Below are positions 1 to 6,327 of a stretch of DNA of 7,330 bases, one piece after another. The notes beneath the pieces were generated by a model that made no database searches, was not told where the DNA came from, and saw only the letters and a program-made list of their open reading frames with translations. Position 1 is the first letter of the stretch. Every line of letters begins with the position of its first letter. The stretch lies in assembly GCA_002423365.1 (NCBI GenBank), contig DIVU01000013.1, positions 1-7,330 of the forward strand. Direction: 5' to 3'. The position numbers and the translations under genes were made by a program. This stretch comes from Desulfuromonadaceae bacterium UBA6124. GTDB taxonomy: Bacteria > Desulfobacterota > Desulfuromonadia > Desulfuromonadales > Trichloromonadaceae.

Positions 1-40
1 GCTGACGGACAAATAGATTTTCCGGGCAGAGAAAAGGAAC

Positions 41-892
41 TCAACTCCCGGCGGCGACAACGGCCACCGGCAGGGACGAATCACGGGACCATTCATTCCA
101 TGATCCCAGATAGATACGCACTTTCTTGAACCCCGCCAGACGCAGAGCGACACAACTATTGGCGGAACGGGCGCCCTTGAAGCAGTAGAGAATGATGTCG
201 GAGTCGGGGGTGAGTCCGTGGGTGGCGCACAAAGCGCGGATTTCCTCGGGGGACTTGAAGGTGGAATATTCCAGCGACTGTTTAAGAAAATTATACCATT
301 CGATCCAGATCGAACCGGGAATCCGCCCTTTGGGCAGCTCGAAATCGGGCTCGTAGGGGGAAGCCAATTGCCCCAACCACTCCCCCTCATGCCGGTTGTC
401 GATCAGGGTCACCGAGGGATCGCGCAAGGCCCGGTGCATCTCGTCACGAGTCGCCAGCAACTCGGAACGCGGGCGAACCTGGAAAACCGTCGCTTCCCTC
501 GTCACCGCGCCGGTTTCCAACGGTCGCCCTCCCATAAGCCAGGCGACCAGACCCTTTTCCAGCACCCCGGCCTGGGGATGACCCAGATAGTCGAGTAGCC
601 AGTACCCCCGACAGGAAGCACCGCACCAGGTTTCCAGGGCGTATTCATAAACGATTGCCGGTTTATCCGGCTCGATACCGGCGCGGCTGAGAAGTCCCGA
701 GAAGTTACGATGCAGCGCGGCAAGTCCTTCTTCCGTGGTTTCCGCCAGATAAGAGAAAAACTCTGGTATGTTGACGGCTCCGGGAAGATGCCCGGCGAGA
801 TACTGTTCTCGGTCACGAATGTCGATCAGCACCGCCTCATCCCGCGCGATGAGGTCTTGCACCTCGGCATTGGTGTAGAGAATTTTCCCCAT
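41..892 (-). CDS. Tandem-rhodanese sulfurtransferase (TST/MST-like)
   Basis: A 283-residue two-domain rhodanese of the thiosulfate/3-mercaptopyruvate sulfurtransferase type, which moves a sulfane sulfur from a donor to a thiophilic acceptor through a cysteine persulfide. The N-terminal domain (about 1-127) has the start motif LIDIRDREQYLAGHLPGAVNIP (split here: LIDIRD at 22-27, GHLPGA at 34-39) but no CxxGxR loop; its equivalent loop reads YEYALETWCGAS, so it is probably a structural domain. The C-terminal domain (about 135-283) carries the active loop CFKGARS (237-243) with C237 as likely nucleophile, followed by the family ending YLGSWNEWSRDSSLPV. There is no signal peptide, so it is probably cytoplasmic. 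The ATG follows an AAGGG-type ribosome site about 6 nt upstream. It begins 18 bp after the chemoreceptor stop, so the two are probably co-transcribed. The true donor cannot be read from sequence. Positions 1-40 downstream show no convincing terminator. Confidence 0.9.
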   Translation of the reverse strand: MGKILYTNAEVQDLIARDEAVLIDIRDREQYLAGHLPGAVNIPEFFSYLAETTEEGLAALHRNFSGLLSRAGIEPDKPAIVYEYALETWCGASCRGYWLLDYLGHPQAGVLEKGLVAWLMGGRPLETGAVTREATVFQVRPRSELLATRDEMHRALRDPSVTLIDNRHEGEWLGQLASPYEPDFELPKGRIPGSIWIEWYNFLKQSLEYSTFKSPEEIRALCATHGLTPDSDIILYCFKGARSANSCVALRLAGFKKVRIYLGSWNEWSRDSSLPVAVVAAGS

Positions 893-910
893 GGCGCCCT
901 TCCCTTTCCG

Positions 911-2980
911 TCAGACTGGTTCCGTAGCTGAAAGTGCCCGTGGGTCGGCCAATTTGAAGCGTTGCAGCATCCCCCGCAGGGCCTCGGCCTGAGCCGCCAG
1001 CTCCACTGCGGCAGAAGCACTTTCCTCGGCGTTGGCGGTATTCTTCTGCGTCACCTGATCGATCTGCTGCAATCCTTGACTGACCTGATCGATTCCACCC
1101 GCCTGCTCCCCCGAAGCGGTGGCGATTTCCCCTACCAGGGTCGTCACCCGCGTCACCCCCTCCATGATTTCGCGCAGGGATTCGGCGGTCTTCGCCGCGA
1201 TCTCCATCCCCTTGCCGGTCTTTTCCGCCGACCCCTCGATCAGTTCCGTCGTTTCCTGGGCCGCCTTGGCACTACGCACGGCGAGATTGCGGACCTCCTC
1301 GGCGACGACCGCGAACCCCTTGCCGTGCTGTCCGGCGCGAGCCGCCTCCACCGCCGCATTGAGCGCCAGCAGGTTAGTCTGGAAGGCTATCTCGTCGATC
1401 ACCTTAATAATCCGTGAAATATTCCGACTGGCGCCGCCGATCTCCGCCATCGCCCCGACCATCTCCTGCATCCGTTCATCGCCAAGGGCGGCGGCGTCCC
1501 GCATCCGGCGGGAAAGAGTCTCGGCCTGGGCGGCGTTGTCGGCGTTCCGTCGGGTCTGGGCGGCCATTTCGGCCAAGGTGCTGTTGATCTCCTCCAGAGC
1601 GCTTGCCTGCTGGGTGGCGCCGTCGGCGAGATCTTGGCTGGAGTCGGCGACCTGGGCGCCATTATTGGCGATTTCGTCACCGCTGAGACGGATTTTCCCC
1701 ACCAGCGAATTGAGCGCGCTATTGGTTCGGGCCAATGGCTCACGAATGACACCACTGGCGATAAAACTCAGATCGCCTTCGGCCAGTTTCCTGAACGCGG
1801 TGAGAATTTCATTCTGCAGATTGTCGGCCATGGCGTTGAGAGCCTCGGACAATTTGCCGACTTCGTCGCTCGAATGGACTTCAAGCCGCCGCGACAGGTC
1901 GCCGTCACGAATCGCCTCGGCCAGATCCTGGGCTTTGCGTAAAGGCGCGACGATATTTTGCGCCACCAGAAAAATCACCACCACCAACCCCAAAAGCCCC
2001 AGCCCGCCAACGGCAATGGCGAACCAGAGCAGCGCGGTCGCCCCCGCGTTCACCTTGGCCAAGGGGATGGAGACGCCCAGGCTCCAGGGCGCCGCGAACT
2101 CTCCGACCCGAACGGGTTCCAGCACCTGATAGGAAAGTTCACCGTCAACCAGGCCGATGCGCGTAAACTCGGCGACGGCCCCCTCGGCAATCGCCCGCAT
2201 CATCGCCGCGCCCTCGCCGCCGGCAACAACCTCGCCAAGATTTTTCGAAAGGAATTCTTCCCGGGGATGGGTCACCAGGGTGCCGTCGTTCCCGACCAGA
2301 AATCCGTAGCCGGTTTCAAAGGGTTTGATTTCGGCGATCAAGAATTGGAAATAATCGAGAACGATGTCGATACCGACCACGCCGAGCACCCGTCCATCCT
2401 TGAGAATCGGCACCGCGACCGTCGCCATTTGCTTGGCGACCTCTTCGTCGTAATAGGGGTTGACCAGCATCTCCTTGCCGGTCGATTTGGGAACGGAATA
2501 ATACTCGTCGGTATCCTCGGAGGGGGAATAACTCCCTTCGAGCTTGTCCCCGGCGCGGAAAAAATAAGGCGCGTACCGCCCGTCCTCTCCATGGGTGGCG
2601 TTGTGATTGACGTACTCCGCGTCCCGACCATCCAGGGCGTTCGCCTCGAAAGTGGCCCAGATACCGAAGAACATGGGATTAGATTCCAGCAAACCCTGCA
2701 TCTGGGCATCGAACAGATCCCGATTGGTCTGCTCGGGATGCCGCGCCGCGCTCTCAAAGATCACCGCCATCGAACGGGCGGCCTGCATCGCCAGTTCGAT
2801 GCGCGACTGCACCGCGTAACCGTACTTTCCCGCCACTTCCCGGGCCAGTTCATGGGCCTGCGTTTCGGCGAAGGTGCGGAAACGCTGAACAACAATACCC
2901 ATGACCAGGGCCAGAACCAAAGTCACCACCGTACCGACCGACAGGAGTATTTTGCCGCGTAATTTCAGATGATTCAGCAT
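911..2980 (-). CDS. Methyl-accepting chemotaxis protein, dCache sensor
   Basis: A 689-residue transmembrane chemoreceptor that would signal through CheW/CheA to the flagellar motor or another output. Order: short cytoplasmic N-terminus, TM1 (about 11-31), large periplasmic dCache_1-like sensor (about 35-310, with the repeated PAS-like core VAVPILKDGRVLGVVGIDI near 188-206 and FLVGNDGTLVTHP near 227-239), TM2 (about 315-340), HAMP (about 341-393, with GDL at 360-362 and DEVG at 372-375), a second degenerate HAMP-like stretch (GDL at 402-404), and the coiled-coil signalling domain. The highly conserved hairpin tip contains NLLALNAAVEAARAG (536-550) and GFAVVAEEVRNLA (555-567). QQASALEEINSTLAEM (457-472) is a probable methylation segment. 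There is no C-terminal NWETF-type CheR tether; it ends ATEPV. The ligand is unknown. The ATG at 2980 has GAGGTG 5 nt upstream, and a sigma-54-like promoter lies about 50 nt upstream. No other chemotaxis gene is in the window. Confidence 0.97.
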   Translation of the reverse strand: MLNHLKLRGKILLSVGTVVTLVLALVMGIVVQRFRTFAETQAHELAREVAGKYGYAVQSRIELAMQAARSMAVIFESAARHPEQTNRDLFDAQMQGLLESNPMFFGIWATFEANALDGRDAEYVNHNATHGEDGRYAPYFFRAGDKLEGSYSPSEDTDEYYSVPKSTGKEMLVNPYYDEEVAKQMATVAVPILKDGRVLGVVGIDIVLDYFQFLIAEIKPFETGYGFLVGNDGTLVTHPREEFLSKNLGEVVAGGEGAAMMRAIAEGAVAEFTRIGLVDGELSYQVLEPVRVGEFAAPWSLGVSIPLAKVNAGATALLWFAIAVGGLGLLGLVVVIFLVAQNIVAPLRKAQDLAEAIRDGDLSRRLEVHSSDEVGKLSEALNAMADNLQNEILTAFRKLAEGDLSFIASGVIREPLARTNSALNSLVGKIRLSGDEIANNGAQVADSSQDLADGATQQASALEEINSTLAEMAAQTRRNADNAAQAETLSRRMRDAAALGDERMQEMVGAMAEIGGASRNISRIIKVIDEIAFQTNLLALNAAVEAARAGQHGKGFAVVAEEVRNLAVRSAKAAQETTELIEGSAEKTGKGMEIAAKTAESLREIMEGVTRVTTLVGEIATASGEQAGGIDQVSQGLQQIDQVTQKNTANAEESASAAVELAAQAEALRGMLQRFKLADPRALSATEPV

Positions 2981-2987
2981 GGAGGCA

Positions 2988-3024
2988 CCTCGGATGGAGA
3001 AGGGAGAAACGGCAGGATCCGAGG
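2988..3024 (-). promoter_or_regulatory. 8-bp inverted repeat covering the chemoreceptor RBS
   Basis: Read on the minus strand, CCTCGGAT (3024-3017) and ATCCGAGG (2995-2988) are perfect reverse complements separated by 21 nt. The downstream arm includes the GAGG of the Shine-Dalgarno for the ATG at 2980. If both arms are transcribed, the hairpin would hide the ribosome site. If transcription starts near 3020, as the -24/-12 match predicts, only about half of the upstream arm is in the RNA, and the repeat would fit a DNA operator over the start point better. The pairing is directly visible; its role is inference. Confidence 0.4.
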
Positions 3025-3030
3025 AGTTTT

Positions 3031-3046
3031 TGCAAGATACATTCCA
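3031..3046 (-). promoter_or_regulatory. Candidate sigma-54 (-24/-12) promoter for the chemoreceptor
   Basis: The minus strand reads TGGAATGTATCTTGCA. Against the RpoN consensus TGGCACGNNNNTTGCW it keeps the essential GG and GC dinucleotides with exactly 10 nt between them, the TGG, the G at position 7 and the full TTGCA block. The mismatches are two bases in the middle of the -24 element. The expected start point is near 3020, giving a leader of about 40 nt before the ATG. Sigma-54 control of motility and chemotaxis genes is well known, and such promoters need an enhancer-binding activator, for which 3101-3113 is a candidate site. No competing sigma-70 pair with good spacing was found in this gap. 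Confidence 0.6.
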
Positions 3047-3083
3047 GGCCCGGACGGCCCTTCAGCGCTGGGCCCCGGGCCTG
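3045..3083 (-). other. Strong GC-rich hairpin between the two transcription units
   Basis: CAGGCCCGG (3045-3053) pairs perfectly with CCGGGCCTG (3075-3083). Inside it GGCCC (3056-3060) pairs with GGGCC (3070-3074), giving 14 base pairs, a 2-nt bulge and a 9-nt loop. No uridine run follows on either strand, so it is not a standard intrinsic terminator. It may still end or protect the 3' end of the upstream operon. Its outer arm touches the -24 GG of the proposed promoter (3044-3046), so it could also matter for activator or polymerase access. The structure is certain; the function is open. Confidence 0.55.
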
Positions 3084-3100
3084 AAAGCCACAGCAAAAAA

Positions 3101-3113
3101 TGAAAGCGTTTCA
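3101..3113. promoter_or_regulatory. 13-bp palindrome TGAAAGCGTTTCA, possible activator site
   Basis: TGAAA and TTTCA form an inverted repeat around a GCG centre. The centre lies about 87 bp upstream of the start point predicted from the -24/-12 element, a usual distance for enhancer-binding proteins that activate sigma-54 promoters. It resembles LacI-family operators (TG...CG...CA) but is one base shorter than the usual 14-bp even palindrome. Only one copy is present, which lowers confidence. Confidence 0.3.
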
Positions 3114-3180
3114 ATGCATGAGACGTAAATGGTGGAAGTTGGCTGGGTGAAGATGCTCCCGAACTGGCGTCATCAACAAC

Positions 3181-3210
3181 GGGATAAACAAAATCGGGTC
3201 AAAATTCCGA
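3181..3210 (-). terminator. Weak terminator-like stem after the thioesterase gene
   Basis: Just after the thioesterase stop, the minus strand reads TCGG (3210-3207), a 9-nt loop, CCGA (3197-3194), then the T-rich TTTTGTTTAT (3193-3184). The T-rich tail is what an intrinsic terminator needs, but the stem is only 4 bp (5 with a G-U pair). It could contribute weak termination for the upstream operon, perhaps together with the stronger hairpin at 3045-3083. Confidence 0.25.
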
Positions 3211-3214
3211 CGCT

Positions 3215-3706
3215 TCAACTGACCACGTAAGCCGCCGCGCCGGTGGCGATGAGCAGGCCGGTTTCGTTTTTCAGTTCCATGCGCGCCGAGGCAATGCGGC
3301 CGCCCAGGCGGGTAACCTCGGCGCGGGCGTGAAAACTTTGGCCGACGCCGGGGCGCAGGTAATCGACCCGCAAATCGATGGTGCTGAAGCGCCCGAAACG
3401 GTTCACCAGTTGGTCGGCCGACTCGTCGGCATGTTTTTCCGCCACTGCCACCACCACGGCGAACCCGCCCACCGTATCGAGGGCGGTGGCGATGGCGCCG
3501 CCGTGTAACCGATTATGAACATAACTGCCGACCAGGTCGGGTCGCATGACGAAGGTCAGGCCGGGGGACGCGGGGGCGAAGGACTCGACCCGCAGGCCGA
3601 GCAGGGCGTTGAAGGGAAAACGCTCCTCGAAAATCTCGCGCAGGAAGGTCTCCAGGCGGGTCTGCTCCTCCGGGGAGCGTCGAAGGGGAGAAATGGAAGC
3701 GGACAT
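3215..3706 (-). CDS. PaaI/YigI-type hotdog acyl-CoA thioesterase
   Basis: A 163-residue single hotdog-fold protein expected to hydrolyse acyl-CoA thioesters. The active-site segment is NRLHGGAIATALDTVGG (65-81): HGG at 68-70 on the turn before the hotdog helix and D77 on the helix, as in PaaI-type enzymes. The segment STIDLRVDYLRPG (108-120) and the ending with ARMELKNETGLLIATGAAAY closely resemble, from memory, E. coli YigI, a medium/long-chain acyl-CoA thioesterase; the substrate here is not proven. I prefer the ATG at 3706, because CCGGAG lies 8 nt upstream. A TTG at 3712 in the same frame would add two residues but sits only 2 nt from that ribosome site. It follows modC after 45 bp with a hairpin in between, so it is probably the last gene of the operon. 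There is no signal peptide or membrane segment. Confidence 0.88.
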   Translation of the reverse strand: MSASISPLRRSPEEQTRLETFLREIFEERFPFNALLGLRVESFAPASPGLTFVMRPDLVGSYVHNRLHGGAIATALDTVGGFAVVVAVAEKHADESADQLVNRFGRFSTIDLRVDYLRPGVGQSFHARAEVTRLGGRIASARMELKNETGLLIATGAAAYVVS

Positions 3707-3733
3707 GGGCAAAACTCCGGAGATGAATTAAGC

Positions 3734-3750
3734 GGACGGCAAGGCCGTCC
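3734..3750 (-). other. Perfect intercistronic hairpin between modC and thioesterase
   Basis: The minus strand reads GGACGGC-CTT-GCCGTCC, a perfect 7-bp, mostly G-C stem with a 3-nt loop, starting one base after the modC stop codon. What follows is GCTTAATTC, with no uridine run, so it is not a clear terminator. Typical roles for such a stem are protecting the upstream mRNA from 3' exonucleases or partly attenuating the next gene. Which applies here is inference. Confidence 0.5.
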
Positions 3751-3751
3751 T

Positions 3752-4852
3752 TCAGGGCTCGTGGGCAGGGGCATCGGCGAGCGGGACGATGTCCGCCGCG
3801 CGCAGGCACAGGGTCAGGGGATCTCCGACCTGCAAGGGTGAACGGCGCAGGGAGCGAACCGGAATGCGCATCTGCATCCGCGTTTCCGGCAGGCCGTCTG
3901 GGACGACCCAGACCAGCGCCTCGCCGCCCAGTTCCAGCACCTCACAGACCCGGCCGGGAATGGGATTTTCCAGATGCTCCCCCCAGGGTTTGTCGGGACG
4001 CACCAAGAGCAGGTTGGAGGGGAGCACCGCCCAGCGCACCGCCGTGCCGACGGCGACATCCGGCGCGGGGGTCAGCCGCAGCCGGTGCGCTCCCCAGTTC
4101 AGCAGCGCCGCCCCCTCGGCATCCGTGCCGATGAACTCCCCGGCGAAAACATTGGGGATATCGAGGAGCCGGGCCGCCGACACGGAGGCCGGACGGGCCA
4201 GCACCGCCGCCGTCGGCCCCGCCTGCAACAGCTGTCCATGGCGCAAGAGCACGAGGTGGTCGGCCATGCGCGCGGCTTCATCGAGATCGTGGGTGACGAG
4301 CAGAATGGTGGTGCGCAGCTCGGCGTGCAGGCGCCGCAGTTCGATGTAAAGGCGCTGGCGGGTGCTGCGGTCGACGGCGGAAAAGGGCTCGTCGAGAAGC
4401 AGCAACTGCGGGTCGCGGGCGATGGCCCGGGCCAGGGCCACCCGCTGCCGCTGACCACCGGAGAGTTCGTGGGGATAGCGGCCTTCCAATCCCTCGACCC
4501 GGGCCAGGGCGAGATAGTGCCGGGCGCGCTCCCGCCGTTGCCCGTTTGGTAGATGGGTCAGGGACATCTCGACGTTGCCCTGCGCCGTCAGGTGCGGAAA
4601 AAGGCCGTAATGCTGGGAAACGAGCCCGATGGGACGCAGCCGGGTGGGAAGATGGACACGTTCGTCGTCCCAGACCGCCTCCCCCAGGCGGATGCGCGCA
4701 TGTCGCACCCGCAAGAGACCGGCGATGGCGTGCAGAATCGACGTCTTGCCGCTCCCCGACGGCCCGACCAGGGCGGTGATGCGCCCCTCGGGCAGCTCGG
4801 CGGCAAAGTCGAGCAGCGGTCCCTCGTGCCGGATGGCGACGGAAAGGTTCAT
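3752..4852 (-). CDS. modC: Molybdate ABC transporter ATP-binding protein ModC
   Basis: A 366-residue cytoplasmic ATPase that powers molybdate import through ModB. The nucleotide-binding domain shows Walker A GPSGSGKT (30-37), Q-loop Q80, signature LSGGQRQR (130-137), Walker B LLLLDEP (150-156) and switch histidine H188 in LLVTHDLDEA. After the ATPase comes a C-terminal TOBE/Mop-like region (about 293-357, PIPGRVCEVLELGGEALVWV onward), which in ModC proteins binds molybdate and gives feedback inhibition. The length is near the 352 residues of E. coli ModC. The reading frame stays open upstream to 5158, but that part overlaps modB in another frame and looks unlike protein. The ATG at 4852, preceded by AAGGGCGGGG, is the start. 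Its ATGA overlaps the modB stop, implying translational coupling. Tungstate as the substrate cannot be excluded. Confidence 0.95.
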   Translation of the reverse strand: MNLSVAIRHEGPLLDFAAELPEGRITALVGPSGSGKTSILHAIAGLLRVRHARIRLGEAVWDDERVHLPTRLRPIGLVSQHYGLFPHLTAQGNVEMSLTHLPNGQRRERARHYLALARVEGLEGRYPHELSGGQRQRVALARAIARDPQLLLLDEPFSAVDRSTRQRLYIELRRLHAELRTTILLVTHDLDEAARMADHLVLLRHGQLLQAGPTAAVLARPASVSAARLLDIPNVFAGEFIGTDAEGAALLNWGAHRLRLTPAPDVAVGTAVRWAVLPSNLLLVRPDKPWGEHLENPIPGRVCEVLELGGEALVWVVPDGLPETRMQMRIPVRSLRRSPLQVGDPLTLCLRAADIVPLADAPAHEP

Positions 4853-5523
4853 GCCCCACCCCGCCCTTTCAGCAGCCGCTCGGCCAACCCGTAACTGACG
4901 GCGATGGTGACGAGGGAGATCACCAGCAGCAGCAGGGCCATGGCCCCGGCCGAAGCCGTGTCGAAGGACTGCACCCGGTCGTAGATGGCGATGGCGACGG
5001 TCTTGGTCTCGCCGGGGATGTTGCCGCCGACCATGAGGACTACGCCGAACTCCCCCAGGGTGTGGGCGAAGGTCAGCACCGCCGCCGAGAGGATGCCCGG
5101 CCAGGCTAGCGGCAGCTCGATTCGCAGCAACGCCTGCCAAAAAGTCAGTCCACAGCACTGCGCGGCCTCGCGCACCTCCCGGGGAATGGCGGCGAAGGCC
5201 CGTTGCATCGGCTGTACGGCAAAGGGGATGTTGAAGAGGATCGACGCCACCACCAACCCTTCAAAACTGAAGGCCAGGGTGTGCCCGACCAGTCGTTCGT
5301 AATACTGTCCGAAAAAGGTCTGCCGCCCCATGCTCACCAGCAGGTAGTAACCGATCACCGTCGGCGGCAGGACCAGCGGCAGCGCCAGCAGCCCCTCGAT
5401 CCAGGGCTTGCCTTTAAAGGAAGTGACCGCCAGCCAGCGGGCGACGGCCAGGGCCAGGGGCAGCAGGATGAGCAGGGTCGCCAGCGCCAGACGCAGGGAG
5501 AGAGCGATTGCCGACCAATCCAT
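4849..5523 (-). CDS. modB: Molybdate ABC transporter permease ModB
   Basis: A 224-residue inner-membrane permease that forms the homodimeric channel for molybdate. About five hydrophobic segments are visible (roughly 7-29, 43-63, 88-105, 141-165, 192-213). The cytoplasmic EAA loop that contacts ModC is EAAQCCGLTFWQALLRIELP (119-138), with the conserved glycine at 125. ALPLVLPPTVIGYYLL (47-62) and TLGEFGVVLMVGGNIPGETKT (split: TLGEFG 155-160, GGNIPG 166-171) are typical of ModB. The start ATG shares its A with the modA stop (TGATG), and GGGGGA lies just upstream. The length matches the family (E. coli 229). Confidence 0.95.
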   Translation of the reverse strand: MDWSAIALSLRLALATLLILLPLALAVARWLAVTSFKGKPWIEGLLALPLVLPPTVIGYYLLVSMGRQTFFGQYYERLVGHTLAFSFEGLVVASILFNIPFAVQPMQRAFAAIPREVREAAQCCGLTFWQALLRIELPLAWPGILSAAVLTFAHTLGEFGVVLMVGGNIPGETKTVAIAIYDRVQSFDTASAGAMALLLLVISLVTIAVSYGLAERLLKGRGGA

Positions 5524-6317
5524 CAGTCCCCCGCCCCTTCCGGCGCGACGAATCCATATCCCGCCAAAACTTCACGCACCGCCGGCGTTTGCAGATAACG
5601 GTAAAAATCACGGCTCACCTGCCCCGCGCCCTTGAGCAGCACCATCCGCTGGCGCAGGGGTTCAGCGGCATGCCAGGCTTGCGGAATGACCGCAAAATGG
5701 CCCAGCCCGGCCGTTTCCGGAGCTTTGACCAGGGACAGGGGAACGATCCCCCCGTCCGCGGAACCGGAAGCGGCGAACTGCATGGCCTGAGCGGCATTTT
5801 CGCCGAAGACCAGGCGCGGCGCGACTTCCGTCCAAAGCCCGGCGCTCTGCAGGGCCGCCCACGCCGCCCGGCCGTAGGGCGCGTGCTCGGGATTGGCGAT
5901 GGCGAAACGCCGCAGGCTGCCCGCCGTCAGCGCGGATTTGAGCCCCCGCAGCTCAGCGTCGACAGCCAGGGACGAGCCCATGGGGGCGAAGAGTACGATT
6001 TGACCGACGGCGTAAAGCCTCCCGCGATCTTCGGTCAGACCCCGATTGGCGAGCCGGAAAACGAAATTCTCATCCGCCGACAAAAAGATCTCGAAGGGTG
6101 CGCCCTGTTCGATCTGGGTCATGAAGGTGCCGGAAGAACCGAAGGAAATCCGTACCTTTTGCCCGGTTTCCGCCGAAAAACGCGCCGCCACCTCGGCCAG
6201 GGCGAACTTGAGATCGGCCGCGGCGGCAATCGCCGGAACCTCGGCGGCGGCAAGGGGAAGCGCCGGACCGACGCTGAAGAGCAACAGGCAAAAAACGATA
6301 AAACGGAAAAAATGCAT
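5523..6317 (-). CDS. modA: Periplasmic molybdate-binding protein ModA
   Basis: A 264-residue periplasmic binding protein that captures molybdate (possibly tungstate) and hands it to ModBC. Residues 1-25 are a signal peptide (HFFRF, hydrophobic core, LAAA before E26) with no lipobox cysteine, so the mature protein is soluble. Family motifs are AAAADLKFAL (31-40), SFGSSGTF (58-65), GAPFEIFLSADE (72-83), ANPEHAPYGRAA (141-152) and GENAAQAMQFAASGSADGG (172-190). The frame stays open upstream to 6728, but the ATG at 6317 is the start: it begins the signal peptide and has AGGA 8 nt upstream. That ribosome site overlaps the msrA stop codon, which is only 10 bp away, so msrA and modA are probably translationally coupled. 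D35 occupies the place where E. coli ModA has its ligand Ser12 in my alignment. Confidence 0.95.
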   Translation of the reverse strand: MHFFRFIVFCLLLFSVGPALPLAAAEVPAIAAAADLKFALAEVAARFSAETGQKVRISFGSSGTFMTQIEQGAPFEIFLSADENFVFRLANRGLTEDRGRLYAVGQIVLFAPMGSSLAVDAELRGLKSALTAGSLRRFAIANPEHAPYGRAAWAALQSAGLWTEVAPRLVFGENAAQAMQFAASGSADGGIVPLSLVKAPETAGLGHFAVIPQAWHAAEPLRQRMVLLKGAGQVSRDFYRYLQTPAVREVLAGYGFVAPEGAGD

Positions 6318-6327
6318 CGGAATTTTC

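Noticed and set aside
21..57. CCGGG/CCCGG inverted repeat around the rhodanese stop as a terminator
   Set aside because: The 5-bp stem has a long loop and no T-run after it, so it is too weak to call.
1119..2129. Long plus-strand open frame opposite the chemoreceptor
   Set aside because: It lies antisense to the conserved HAMP and signalling domain, has an arginine/serine/alanine-biased composition and no recognisable motif; it is a shadow of the GC-rich gene.
1958..2962. Second long plus-strand open frame opposite the sensor domain
   Set aside because: The histidine/arginine/glycine-rich product has no family features and mirrors the codon pattern of the real gene.
3101..3113. CcpA/LacI-type catabolite operator
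   Set aside because: The palindrome is one base too short for the usual 14-bp spacing, and the gene context is not a sugar operon; kept only as a generic candidate regulator site.
3184..3206. Sigma-70 promoter from TTGACC (minus strand) upstream of the chemoreceptor
   Set aside because: No -10-like hexamer lies 16-18 nt downstream; the only TTTATC is about 10 nt away.
4853..5158. N-terminal extension of the modC frame
   Set aside because: The stretch overlaps modB in another frame and is rich in Arg, His and Gly. The ATG at 4852 gives a normal ModC length and an ATGA overlap.
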